Origin: an uncultured Eubacteriales bacterium
GTDB taxonomy: Bacteria; Bacillota; Clostridia; Oscillospirales; CAG-382
Direction of reading: 5' to 3'
Assembly: GCA_900550505.1 (NCBI GenBank)
Contig: URSI01000012.1
Span: 1-15,037 of the forward strand
DNA length: 15,037 nt
In this document: positions 1-7,446 of the stretch, piece after piece
How the letters are laid out: each line of letters opens with the position of its first letter
How positions within the stretch are numbered: position 1 is the stretch's first letter
Position numbers and translations under genes: made by a program
The notes under the pieces: generated by a model
Told to the model about the DNA's origin: nothing
What the model saw: only the letters and a program-made list of their open reading frames with translations
Databases searched by the model: none

Positions 1-195
1 AACAAACTGTGTATCCACCAGCTCGCTGCCGTGGTAGATTTCTTTTTTGATGACAGATGCAACGCCTTCCTTGCCCTCCTGCACCACGCGGCTTTCGCCG
101 GCTTTCAGGGAGCTGTTTGTGCGTTCTACTGTTTTGTAAGCAATCGCTTCTGTAGTTGCGACTGTTTTTTCTGTGACGGATGTCAGAGAAAGTGT
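1..195 (-). other. G5 domain-coding segment, partial at the window edge
   Basis: In the same frame as the C-terminal part of the hydrolase, the translation from about 195 down to 1 reads VTEKTVATTEAIAYKTVERT, then SLKAGESRVVQEGKEGV, then a segment ending in HGSELVDTQFV. This is the G5 pattern: a TTE..x..YKTV strand, a conserved glycine, the VVQEGKEG turn, and a basic strand before the next repeat. Known: G5 domains occur in cell-surface and secreted proteins of Gram-positive bacteria, for example resuscitation-factor-like or YabE-like proteins and zinc peptidases, often near glycan-binding or hydrolase domains. A cytoplasmic MBL enzyme carrying one would be unusual. Codon choice here (many ACA Thr and AAA Lys) differs from the hydrolase part. 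The segment could be the end of an unrelated surface-protein gene joined by assembly. Confidence 0.6.
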
Positions 196-976
196 CATCA
201 TTGCTTCGATGGGGTCGCTTTCCTTTGCGTCCTCCAGATAGAATTCGGTGTCAATGGTGTCCGCCAGATCCTCCAGCAGCTCGTCGGCCTTGCGGTGGAT
301 GAACTCACTGTTGCTGTCCACCAGGGCGTCCAGCTCCGTCTTGTCCGTCACCACCGCCTTGTGGGCGATGATGTAGGCGGGATAGTCCGTCTGCCGCAGG
401 AACGCCTTGCTTTGCAGGTCACGGGCAATGAACATGCTGGTAGGCAGCTTAGCGCTGTCGATCTGCTGCTGATCCAGCAGGCAGTCCCCCACATAGGCCA
501 CGTTGTCCGGCGTCACCACGCCAATGTGTCCCGCGCTGTGACCCGGCAGCGGCAGAATGCCGAAGTGCACGCCGCAGAAGTCCAGATATTCGTCCTCCGA
601 TGATGGCGTCCGCCACGAAGCACTCCTCCAGAAAGTACTCCCGGCTCTTGCCGTAGGTAAGGGCCACGTAGTTGGCCCGGTAGGCGTCGGGGTTCACGGA
701 GATGCCCGCCTCGATGATGTGGGCGGCGGCTCTGGCGCCGCAGCGCTGCTGCAAGTACCGCACGTTGCCGCTGTGGTCGAAGTGGGCGTGGGAGCAGATC
801 ACGCCCCGCAGGTGAAAGCCGTTGTCCTCGATCATGGCCGTCAGGCCGGAGCGATCCAACTTGGCGTAGCCGGTGTCGATCAGCACGATATCCTTCTCCG
901 TGATCTTATAAACCGGCAGCAGAGCGGTGTTGGCCTCCGCTACCCATGTATTTCCCAAAACATGGCGCAGTTCCAT
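1..976 (-). pseudogene. MBL-fold metallohydrolase, frameshifted, fused in frame to a G5 domain; 3' end beyond left edge
   Basis: The protein starts MELRHVLGNTW at the ATG 974-976, preceded by AAAGGA (987-992) at 10-nt spacing. Seen: the HxHxDH zinc motif (HAHFDH, residues 63-68) lies before the shift. The later metal-ligand motifs PLPGHSAGH, YVGDCLL and YIIAHK lie after it in another frame. Frame 0 runs to residue 126 (599-601). Dropping one C of the CC at 597-598 restores the family sequence, so one extra base is the simplest reading. The restored frame has no stop from 597 to 1. The hydrolase part ends around residue 240-250 and is followed by a G5 domain. Known: MBL proteins hydrolyse varied substrates (lactams, thioesters, lactones), so the substrate cannot be named. 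Inference: a base-call error, a real pseudogene, or part of a chimeric join. It is transcribed away from pyrH. Confidence 0.72.
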
Positions 977-1001
977 GGTATGCACATCCTTTCTCTCCGG
1001 C

Positions 1002-1030
1002 AGTATAACAGCTTTTTCACACCGCCGCAA
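1002..1030 (-). promoter_or_regulatory. Candidate sigma-A-type promoter for the MBL-fold gene
   Basis: On the minus strand, TTGCGG (1025-1030) and TATACT (1002-1007) are separated by exactly 17 bases. The -10 matches the consensus at five of six positions; the -35 keeps only TTG. The -10 box ends 25 bases before the ATG at 976, leaving room for a short leader with the AAAGGA ribosome binding site. It is a sequence match only. Confidence 0.5.
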
Positions 1031-1130
1031 GAAAAGAATCCGCATTTTTTTGATTTTCCCTCTATGCAAACGGAGAGAAATAAGGTAAAATAGCAAAGTA
1101 TGATTGAATAATAAAATAGGAGCGTGACGC

Positions 1131-1850
1131 ATGGACGAACCGAAATATAAGCGGGTGCTGCTGAAGATCAGCGGCGAGGCACTGGCCGGAGACAAGCACT
1201 TTGGCCTGGACTTTCAGGTGATGGGCCGGGTGGCCGACGTCATCAAGGAATGCAGCGCCATGGGCGTTGAGATCGGCGTGGTCATTGGTGGCGGCAACTT
1301 CTGGCGCGGCGTGAAAAACGGCGAGGGCTACATCGAGCGCACCCGTGCCGACCACATGGGCATGCTGGCCACGGCGATGAACTGCATGGCGGTCGCCGAT
1401 GTGCTCGAGCAGAAGGGCGTCGACGTGCGCGTGCAGACGGCGCTGGAGATCAAAGAAGTCGCCGAACCCTACATCCGCGCCCGCGCCATCCGGCATTTGG
1501 AAAAGGGCCGCGTAGTGCTTTTTGGCTGCGGCATCGGCTCTCCGTTCTTCTCGACCGACACGGCAGCGGTGCTGCGCGCGGCGGAGATCAATGCCGACGT
1601 GATCCTGCTCGCCAAGAACATCGACGGCGTTTACAACGCCGACCCCGCCAAGGATGCAAATGCGATCAAGTACGACGCCATCTCCTATGAGGACGTGCTG
1701 GCCCAGCACCTTGCGGTCATGGACTCCACGGCCACGTCGCTTTCGATGGACAACCACATTCCCGTGCTCGTCTTTGCCCTCAAGGATCCCGAGAACATCA
1801 TCCGTGCGGTCGAGGGCGAGAAGATCGGTACCATCGTCGGCGAAAACTGA
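1131..1850 (+). CDS. pyrH: UMP kinase
   Basis: Phosphorylates UMP to UDP with ATP in the cytoplasm, a step in pyrimidine nucleotide synthesis. The 239-residue product has the bacterial amino-acid-kinase family length. Seen: the N-terminal phosphate-binding LLKISGEAL, the glycine-rich VVIGGGNFWRG, the TRADHMGMLATAMN helix, GCGIGSPFFSTDTAAVLRAA, and the C-terminal MDSTATSLSMDN stretch. All are typical of hexameric bacterial PyrH rather than eukaryotic UMP/CMP kinase. TAGGAG (1117-1122) sits eight bases before the ATG. A weak promoter may use TAAAAT at 1086-1091, but no good -35 was seen. It heads the plus-strand cluster, 51 bases before frr. Codon use is oddly GC-rich: all 19 Ile codons are ATC or ATT, unlike genes from uppS onward. 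The function is secure. Confidence 0.97.
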   Translation: MDEPKYKRVLLKISGEALAGDKHFGLDFQVMGRVADVIKECSAMGVEIGVVIGGGNFWRGVKNGEGYIERTRADHMGMLATAMNCMAVADVLEQKGVDVRVQTALEIKEVAEPYIRARAIRHLEKGRVVLFGCGIGSPFFSTDTAAVLRAAEINADVILLAKNIDGVYNADPAKDANAIKYDAISYEDVLAQHLAVMDSTATSLSMDNHIPVLVFALKDPENIIRAVEGEKIGTIVGEN

Positions 1851-1887
1851 GCGACCCCGCACTTGCGGTTTTACGATAAAAATTTTT

Positions 1888-1895
1888 GAGGAGGT
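1888..1895 (+). promoter_or_regulatory. Strong ribosome binding site of frr
   Basis: GAGGAGGT lies six bases before the ATG at 1902. It is a near-perfect anti-Shine-Dalgarno match and the strongest in the window, fixing the frr start. Several downstream genes in the cluster rely on overlap or weak sites instead. Confidence 0.85.
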
Positions 1896-1901
1896 ATCCC
1901 C

Positions 1902-2459
1902 ATGAATAAAGAAGATTACAAGGTTTATTCCGACAAAATGAGAAAGAGCATCGACGCGGTGAACGCGGACTTTGCCTCTGTGCGCGCAGGCCGCGCCAAC
2001 GCCTCTGTGCTCGACCGCATCAGCGTCGACTACTACGGCTCTCCCACGCCCATCCAGCAGATCGCGGCCATCGCTTCTCCCGATCCGCGCCAGCTCGTTA
2101 TCACCCCGTGGGACGGCACGGCCCTCAAGCCCATCGAGCGCGCCATTCAGGAGTCTGACCTTGGCATCAACCCGCAGAACGACGGCAAGTCCATTCGTCT
2201 CATATTTCCCCAGCTTACCGAGGAACGCCGTAAGGAACTGACAAAACAGGTAGCAAAGCGCGCAGAAGAAGCCAAAGTCGCGCTGAGGAATATCCGCAGA
2301 GACGCAAACGATCATGCAAAGGACCTGAAAAAGAAAGGTGAAATGACTGAAGACGAGCAGCGGCAATCCGATAAGCTCACACAGGACTTGACAGACAAGT
2401 ATATCAAAGAAGTTGATGATATCACCGCTGCAAAAAACAAGGATATTATGTCGCTCTGA
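1902..2459 (+). CDS. frr: Ribosome recycling factor
   Basis: RRF, together with EF-G, splits the post-termination 70S ribosome so the subunits can be reused. The 185-residue length is standard. Seen: the N-terminal helix with the SVRAGRANASVLDRI motif, then the small beta domain beginning VDYYGSPTPIQQIA. These are followed by the conserved IRLIFPQLTEERRKEL and KVALRNIRRDAN segments returning to the three-helix bundle. Its stop shares one base with the uppS start (TGATG at 2457-2461), so the two are probably translationally coupled. Odd: base usage changes inside the gene. The first ten Ile codons are ATC or ATT; the first ATA is at 2202, and lysine and alanine codons turn A-richer after it. 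The protein itself is intact across the change. A recombination or assembly junction in the conserved block would explain this. Confidence 0.97.
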   Translation: MNKEDYKVYSDKMRKSIDAVNADFASVRAGRANASVLDRISVDYYGSPTPIQQIAAIASPDPRQLVITPWDGTALKPIERAIQESDLGINPQNDGKSIRLIFPQLTEERRKELTKQVAKRAEEAKVALRNIRRDANDHAKDLKKKGEMTEDEQRQSDKLTQDLTDKYIKEVDDITAAKNKDIMSL

Positions 2460-3187
2460 TGTTTGGACGTAAAAAAAAGGTTTCCGGCGAAATACAGCCT
2501 CCGCTCAAACTCCCGGTACATGTGGCTTTCATTATGGACGGAAACGGCAGATGGGCAAAGCGCCGTTCACTGCCACGCACTGCCGGACATTCGGCTGGCG
2601 GCGACAATTTTGTAAAAGTAGTGGGGCTTTGCGACGATCTCGGCATAAAATATATGACCGTATATGCGTTTTCCACCGAAAACTGGGCGCGCAGCAAGGA
2701 TGAGGTGGATCATCTCATCAAGATGATGCACCGCTATATCGTCAACTACACGCCCGAACTTATACGGAGAAACATAAGGCTGAAGATCCTCGGCGATCTC
2801 AGCCGATTCGACGAGCAAACGCGCAGCTCACTGGAAGAGAGCGTTGCCACTCTTTCGCACGCTACTGGAATGACTCTGTGCATTGCACTTAATTACGGCG
2901 GCAGAGCGGAAATAACACGTGCCGTAAACAACCTGATCGCCAAGGGCGCCGTGCATGTGAGCGAACAGGACATAGCAGACGAGCTGTATACCGTGGGGCT
3001 GCCGGATCCCGACCTGATCGTGCGCACAAGCGGTGAAAAGCGGCTTTCCAACTTTCTCCTTTGGCAATGCGCTTACAGCGAACTGTATGTCACTGATGCA
3101 TACTGGCCGGATTTTGACCGTGAGGAGCTTATAAAAGCGCTTGCAGAGTATTCCTGCCGTAAACGCCGTTTTGGAAAAGAGGCGTGA
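2459..3187 (+). CDS. uppS: Undecaprenyl diphosphate synthase (cis-prenyltransferase)
   Basis: Adds isopentenyl units in cis to farnesyl diphosphate to make the C55 lipid from which the carrier for peptidoglycan and other wall glycans derives. Seen in 242 residues: HVAFIMDGNGRWAK with the catalytic Asp at residue 27, VYAFSTENWARS, IALNYGGRAEITRAV, and DPDLIVRTSGEKRLSNF followed by LLWQCAYSEL. These are the conserved regions of cis-prenyltransferases in order. The ATG overlaps the frr stop by one base. The nearest purine-rich site (AAGGA near 2438) is too far away, so initiation probably depends on coupling. cdsA follows after six bases. Its isoprenoid substrate pathway is encoded just downstream by dxr and ispG. 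Ile codons include 7 ATA of 14, a sharp contrast with pyrH. Confidence 0.96.
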   Translation: MFGRKKKVSGEIQPPLKLPVHVAFIMDGNGRWAKRRSLPRTAGHSAGGDNFVKVVGLCDDLGIKYMTVYAFSTENWARSKDEVDHLIKMMHRYIVNYTPELIRRNIRLKILGDLSRFDEQTRSSLEESVATLSHATGMTLCIALNYGGRAEITRAVNNLIAKGAVHVSEQDIADELYTVGLPDPDLIVRTSGEKRLSNFLLWQCAYSELYVTDAYWPDFDREELIKALAEYSCRKRRFGKEA

Positions 3188-3193
3188 AAACAT

Positions 3194-4075
3194 ATGAAAA
3201 CACGCATAATTACCGGCATAACAGCCATAATCTTGTTTGTACCGGTCATTTTGCTGAATGATACTTTTGTTTTCCCTGCCGTTATGGCGCTGCTTTGCGC
3301 GATAGCCGCAGGAGAGATGACCGCCTGCGTTTTCGCAGGCGGTAGTGTCATTGAGACAACCGACGGAGCGCAGGCAAAACAAAACAGAACGACGTCTGCT
3401 GTGCGCACTATCCTGTGCTCTCTTATATGCGGAGCCGTTGTTCTGGCACTTACCTCAGGAACGGACGGAAGCGGATTTTCAAAGGCACATGCGCTGATCT
3501 TCTGTGCAGTATCGTTGATACCGGGTGTGACTGGAGCGGTTGCCGGCGGATATATGCTGAAAAACCGTTCGGAAAACCGTGCTTTACTGCTGATATGCGC
3601 TTTGGTTTATATCACCGTATCGTTCGCATGCCTCTGCTTTGCACGGGGGCTGCTCAGACACGATATGATGTTTCTCATGCTTTTTATCTGCCCGTGGACG
3701 AGCGACACCGCGGCATATTTTTTCGGATGTGCTTTCGGTAAGCACAAGCTTGCGCCGGTGCTGAGCCCGAAAAAGACGGTGGAAGGTGCGGTAGCCGGCG
3801 CGTTTTTTTCCGGGTTGGCAATGACGATGTTTATACTGGTAACAGAGCCGGTAAACATTACGGATACGGTATTATGGTTCGTTCTCGGTACGATCACCGG
3901 AGTCGTATCCCAGGCGGGCGATATCTATGCGTCGGCATACAAACGCAGATTCGGTGTCAAGGACTACGGCAAGATATTCCCCGGTCACGGCGGAGTGCTT
4001 GACCGGTTCGACAGCGTTCTCGGTGCCGCGATCTGCTCCCCGGTCCTGATGGCTGTTTCCGTACTTATGTCATGA
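3194..4075 (+). CDS. cdsA: Phosphatidate cytidylyltransferase (CDP-diglyceride synthase)
   Basis: Integral membrane enzyme making CDP-diacylglycerol from phosphatidic acid and CTP, the branch point to phospholipids. The 293-residue protein is largely hydrophobic, with several predicted membrane spans from residue 5 onward. Seen: WTSDTAAYFFGCAFGKHK, the SPKKTVEGAVAGAFF stretch, and the C-terminal family signature with DIYASAYKRRFGVKDYGKIF followed by PGHGGVLDRFDS. These hold the Asp and Lys residues of the cytidylyltransferase active site. The ATG lies six bases after uppS; the upstream site is weak (AGAGGCG). The coding sequence contains a perfect 10-bp inverted repeat at 3320-3343. The central region between the first spans diverges from better-known CdsA proteins, which is usual for this family. 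Confidence 0.95.
   Translation: MKTRIITGITAIILFVPVILLNDTFVFPAVMALLCAIAAGEMTACVFAGGSVIETTDGAQAKQNRTTSAVRTILCSLICGAVVLALTSGTDGSGFSKAHALIFCAVSLIPGVTGAVAGGYMLKNRSENRALLLICALVYITVSFACLCFARGLLRHDMMFLMLFICPWTSDTAAYFFGCAFGKHKLAPVLSPKKTVEGAVAGAFFSGLAMTMFILVTEPVNITDTVLWFVLGTITGVVSQAGDIYASAYKRRFGVKDYGKIFPGHGGVLDRFDSVLGAAICSPVLMAVSVLMS
3320..3343 (+). repeat. Perfect 10-bp hairpin inside cdsA
   Basis: ACCGCCTGCG (3320-3329), a TTTT loop (3330-3333) and CGCAGGCGGT (3334-3343) form an unbroken GC-rich hairpin within the cdsA reading frame, coding for part of TACVFAGGS. It is not followed by a T run on the plus strand, so it does not look like an intrinsic terminator. It could pause ribosomes or stabilise mRNA, or be a chance consequence of the encoded residues. 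Confidence 0.6.
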
Positions 4076-4117
4076 CAGTTTTCAAACGATCAGGTTTGTG
4101 TCAGTTAAAACAAAACG

Positions 4118-5263
4118 ATGGGTAAAACAAAAGTGGAACATAAGAGAATCTCACTGCTCGGCTCGACCGGGTCGATCGGCACACAAGCCGTCGAGGTCAT
4201 ACAAAGCCTCGGTATGGAAGTCACCGCGCTCGCCTGCGCAGCCAATGAGTCGTTGCTCGAGCGCCAATGTCGGATATTAAAGCCCAAAAAAGCATATATC
4301 GGTCCCGACAACTACACGTCGTTAAAATCCAGGCTCGCCGATACTGATATTGAAGTCGTCACCGGGACAGACGAGCTTTGCGCGATCGCCGCCGACGAAT
4401 GCGATATCGTGCTGAACTCATTGGTAGGTATCGCGGGGCTCCGGCCTACGCTTGCGGCGTTAAAAGCCGGAAACGACGTTGCGCTGGCAAACAAAGAGAC
4501 ACTTGTGACAGGCGGTGCGATCGTAATTTCGGAAGCAAAGGCAAACGGAGCAAAACTCCTGCCGGTCGACAGTGAACACAGCGCGATCTTTCAATGTCTT
4601 CAGGGGCAGCCGGAACCTGAAGGGATAATACTTACCGCGTCGGGCGGTGCGTTTTACGACCTGCCGCCGGAACGGCTTGCCGACGTGACGGCAGCCGACG
4701 CGCTGAAACATCCGACGTGGAATATGGGGCGTAAGATCACTGTAGACTGCGCCACACTCATGAACAAGGGGTTTGAGCTCATTGAGGCGGCACATCTGTT
4801 TTCTCTCCCCGCAGAGCGTATTGAGATAGTGATACACCGTCAAAGCATAGTACATTCGATGGTAAGGTTCGTTGACGGCTCCGTGATAGCTCAATTGGGA
4901 GCACACGATATGAGGCTGCCTATACAATATGCACTGACGTATCCGCAACGTGTAAATTGTATCGCCGATAAATTGGATCTGACATCCTCGACCCTCACGT
5001 TTGAAGCGCCCGATATGTCGAGGTTTCCGCTGCTGGCGTTTGCTATCGACGCCTTCAAACAGGGCGGGAACCGCTGCGCGGCGTTGAACGGCGCGGACGA
5101 ACAGGCAGTGGCTCTGTTTCTTGAGGGGAAGGTCGGATACCAGAAGATGCAGCAGCTGATAATAGACGCTGCCAGCGAATGCGCATTTATCAGCGATCCT
5201 ACGACTGAAGACATAGAAGAAACCGACCGCGCCGCACGCGAACTGGTGCTTAAGGCGCTTTGA
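4118..5263 (+). CDS. dxr: 1-deoxy-D-xylulose-5-phosphate reductoisomerase
   Basis: Converts DXP to MEP with NADPH and a divalent metal, the first committed step of the MEP isoprenoid pathway. Seen in 381 residues: the NADPH-binding GSTGSIGTQAVEVIQ at residues 15-29, VALANKETLVTGG, and the metal site LLPVDSEHSAIFQ (Asp151 and Glu153). The family blocks LTASGGAFYD, HPTWNMGRKITVDCATLMNK and IHRQSIVHSMVRF follow, then a C-terminal helical domain. The length is normal. The chosen ATG has no clear ribosome binding site; a GTG at 4133 is a possible alternative. A 42-base gap separates it from cdsA. Together with ispG downstream it supplies precursors for UppS in the same cluster. Confidence 0.97.
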   Translation: MGKTKVEHKRISLLGSTGSIGTQAVEVIQSLGMEVTALACAANESLLERQCRILKPKKAYIGPDNYTSLKSRLADTDIEVVTGTDELCAIAADECDIVLNSLVGIAGLRPTLAALKAGNDVALANKETLVTGGAIVISEAKANGAKLLPVDSEHSAIFQCLQGQPEPEGIILTASGGAFYDLPPERLADVTAADALKHPTWNMGRKITVDCATLMNKGFELIEAAHLFSLPAERIEIVIHRQSIVHSMVRFVDGSVIAQLGAHDMRLPIQYALTYPQRVNCIADKLDLTSSTLTFEAPDMSRFPLLAFAIDAFKQGGNRCAALNGADEQAVALFLEGKVGYQKMQQLIIDAASECAFISDPTTEDIEETDRAARELVLKAL

Positions 5264-5290
5264 CACATTAGAGCGAGGTATCAACACCCG

Positions 5291-6376
5291 ATGTCATTCT
5301 GGGACAAAATCGCAGACATTTTCAACTTTGTGCCTACAATACTCATAACCATATTGCTGTTTGGCATACTCATATTCGTTCATGAGTTGGGACATTATAT
5401 AGCAGCACGCGCATTCGGCGTGGGCGTCGACGAGTTTTCGCTGGGCATGGGACCTAAGATTTTCAGTATCAAAGGCAAATACAACCCTTTTACCGTTCGT
5501 TGGCTGCCTATCGGCGGTTATGTCAGCATGATCGGTGAGACCGACGAAGAGCAGGACCCTGAGCGCGCAAAAGTCGCGCTTAACCGGAAGCCGCGTTGGC
5601 AGCGGTGCATAGTAATGCTCGCCGGTGTATTCATGAATTTCATGCTCGCTTTCCTTGTGATGTTTTTTATCGTTGTATCTTCAGACAGATTTGCATCCAC
5701 AAAGATCGCGGTTTTCAACGACAATGCAACAAGCAATCAGGGACCGACCGACGAAAACAGGCTCATGGCGGACGACGAGATCATAGAAGTCAACGGATCG
5801 AGGGTCTACGTCTATTTTGACATGGCATATAAAATAATGAGCGACGGGATCGAGCCTGTCGATCTTGTCGTCAAGAGAGGCGGCCGGGAGGTCAAACTCA
5901 CGGACGTCGTATTTCCCGAGACAACATCACAGGGCGTTCTTTTCGGGGATATTGATTTTAAGGTCTACGGTCTCGAAAACAATTTCAAAGAAACTCTTTA
6001 TCAGACATTCTTCCAGCCTCTCTCCATATTCAGGGTGACCGTGGGAAGTCTCGGTGATGCAATCTCCGGCAGATACGGGATACAGGGCGTATCCGGTCCG
6101 GTGGGAATAACTTCTCAGGTAGGTGAAGCCGCAAGCTCGGGACTGGCTCCGCTTGCCAGTTTGCTGGTGATGCTTTCAATGAGTATAGCCGTATTCAATT
6201 TGCTGCCGGTACCCGCGCTCGACGGCGGCCGGGTACTGCTGCTGATAATAGAATCGATCATACGCAAGCCGCTGCCCAAAAAGATAGAAAACACGGCTAT
6301 CGCCGCGAGCATGGCGTTGCTTCTGCTGCTTATTTTTGCAGTTACCGTAAAGGATATTTCGGGGTTGTTCACATGA
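5291..6376 (+). CDS. rseP: Site-2 intramembrane zinc metalloprotease (RseP/RasP family)
   Basis: Membrane protease that cuts substrates within their transmembrane segment, such as anti-sigma factors and signal-peptide remnants. Seen in 361 residues: the zinc motif HELGH (31-35) in the first membrane span, a conserved GVDEFSLGMGP loop, and a span around residues 110-130 (MLAGVFMNFMLAFLVMFF). A single PDZ-like domain covers roughly 140-210 (MADDEIIEVNGSRV), followed by the NLLPVPALDGG motif holding the second-half metal ligand (Asp311) and a C-terminal span. One PDZ domain is typical of Firmicutes RasP, against two in E. coli RseP. GAGG lies 13 bases before the ATG. The stop overlaps ispG by four bases (ATGA). 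Substrates cannot be named from this window. Confidence 0.94.
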   Translation: MSFWDKIADIFNFVPTILITILLFGILIFVHELGHYIAARAFGVGVDEFSLGMGPKIFSIKGKYNPFTVRWLPIGGYVSMIGETDEEQDPERAKVALNRKPRWQRCIVMLAGVFMNFMLAFLVMFFIVVSSDRFASTKIAVFNDNATSNQGPTDENRLMADDEIIEVNGSRVYVYFDMAYKIMSDGIEPVDLVVKRGGREVKLTDVVFPETTSQGVLFGDIDFKVYGLENNFKETLYQTFFQPLSIFRVTVGSLGDAISGRYGIQGVSGPVGITSQVGEAASSGLAPLASLLVMLSMSIAVFNLLPVPALDGGRVLLLIIESIIRKPLPKKIENTAIAASMALLLLLIFAVTVKDISGLFT

Positions 6377-7440
6377 TAAAAAGACGTATCACCAAAGCGG
6401 TGCGTATAGGCTCCGTGACCATAGGTAACGGCGAACGGATAGCCGTGCAGTCTATGACAAACACCGAAACTGCCGACAAAATTGCAACGCTTTCACAAAT
6501 AAACTCGCTCGCAGAGTGTGGGTGTGATATCGTCAGGATGACGGTGAATACCGGTGAGGCAGCCGAAAACGTAGGGTGGCTCGTTGAGCGTTCACCCGTT
6601 CCGCTCGTCGCCGACATACACTTCGACTACCGCCTCGCGATCAGATGCGCCGAAAGCGGCATACATAAAATCAGATTCAATCCCGGAAATATCGGCAGTG
6701 ATGACCGGGTGAAAGCACTCACCGATGCGTGTAAAAAAAGCGGCACCGCGATAAGAGTCGGAGTGAACAGCGGCTCGCTCGAAAAAACGATACTTGAAAA
6801 ATACGGCGCTCCGACGGCGGAGGCTCTTGCGGAAAGCGCCATGTATCATGTGCGTCTGCTTGAAAATTTCGACTTCGACGACATAGTGATCTCCGCAAAA
6901 TCCAGCGACGTAGCCACGACCATACAAGCCTACCGGCTGCTTTCTCAGATGACGGACAGGCCGCTGCATATCGGCGTGACGGAATCAGGGACGACTAACG
7001 GCGGTGTTATCAAATCGGCAATAGGAATTGGCTCACTGCTGGCAGACGGCATCGGTGATACGATCAGGGTTTCACTCACCGGTGACCCGTTAAACGAAGT
7101 GCCAGCAGCCAAAAATATATTACACGCGCTGTCGCTTGACGACGGCATCAATCTCGTTTCCTGCCCCACCTGCGGCAGGACGAAATATGATATGGTCCCT
7201 CTCGTGACGGAGCTGGAACGCCGTCTCAGGGATTATAAAGTTGACCGCCCGTTTACCGTCGCGGTGATGGGTTGTGTGGTAAACGGTCCCGGTGAAGCAA
7301 AAAATGCCGATATAGGGATAGCCGGCGGCGTCAACGAAGGCATACTTTTCAAAAAAGGCATTCCGATAAGGCGTGTGCCCGAAAGCGAAATGCTGGACGC
7401 CCTGCTGACTGAGATAGACGAAATGGTGCGAAATGGTTGA
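6373..7440 (+). CDS. ispG: 4-hydroxy-3-methylbut-2-enyl diphosphate synthase (flavodoxin/ferredoxin)
   Basis: Iron-sulfur enzyme of the MEP pathway that reduces the cyclic diphosphate MEcPP to HMBPP. Seen in 355 residues: an N-terminal TIM-barrel half starting with VQSMTNTETADK, then VPLVADIHFDYRLA and KIRFNPGNIGSDDRV, then the reductase-like half. The [4Fe-4S] ligands are CPTCGR (Cys264, Cys267) and MGCVVNGPGE (Cys301, Glu308). This is the short two-domain bacterial form, without the central insertion of plant enzymes. Its ATG overlaps the rseP stop (ATGA), indicating coupling. polC begins six bases after it. Confidence 0.97.
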   Translation: MIKRRITKAVRIGSVTIGNGERIAVQSMTNTETADKIATLSQINSLAECGCDIVRMTVNTGEAAENVGWLVERSPVPLVADIHFDYRLAIRCAESGIHKIRFNPGNIGSDDRVKALTDACKKSGTAIRVGVNSGSLEKTILEKYGAPTAEALAESAMYHVRLLENFDFDDIVISAKSSDVATTIQAYRLLSQMTDRPLHIGVTESGTTNGGVIKSAIGIGSLLADGIGDTIRVSLTGDPLNEVPAAKNILHALSLDDGINLVSCPTCGRTKYDMVPLVTELERRLRDYKVDRPFTVAVMGCVVNGPGEAKNADIGIAGGVNEGILFKKGIPIRRVPESEMLDALLTEIDEMVRNG

Positions 7441-7446
7441 CATAAT

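Noticed and set aside
1063..1091. pyrH promoter using TATGCA and TAAAAT
   Set aside because: The -10 is reasonable and the spacing is 17, but the -35 matches only half of the consensus, so it is mentioned under pyrH rather than called.
31..1093. Plus-strand open frames opposite the MBL-fold gene
   Set aside because: They are antisense to the reading frames that carry the MBL and G5 motifs, show no domain of their own, and have no convincing ribosome binding site.
1855..1872. Possible small terminator or attenuator between pyrH and frr
   Set aside because: The stem CCGC-ACTT-GCGG is only four base pairs and is followed by a broken T run; it is too weak to call.
1062..2366. Long open frame antisense to pyrH and frr
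   Set aside because: It lies wholly opposite two certain genes with strong family motifs. Its translation is rich in Arg, His and Val without any recognised domain, and high GC content in pyrH explains the lack of stops.
4076..4117. Inverted repeat CAAAC/GTTTG in the cdsA-dxr gap
   Set aside because: Only five base pairs with a six-base loop and no T run, so a regulatory role is not supported.
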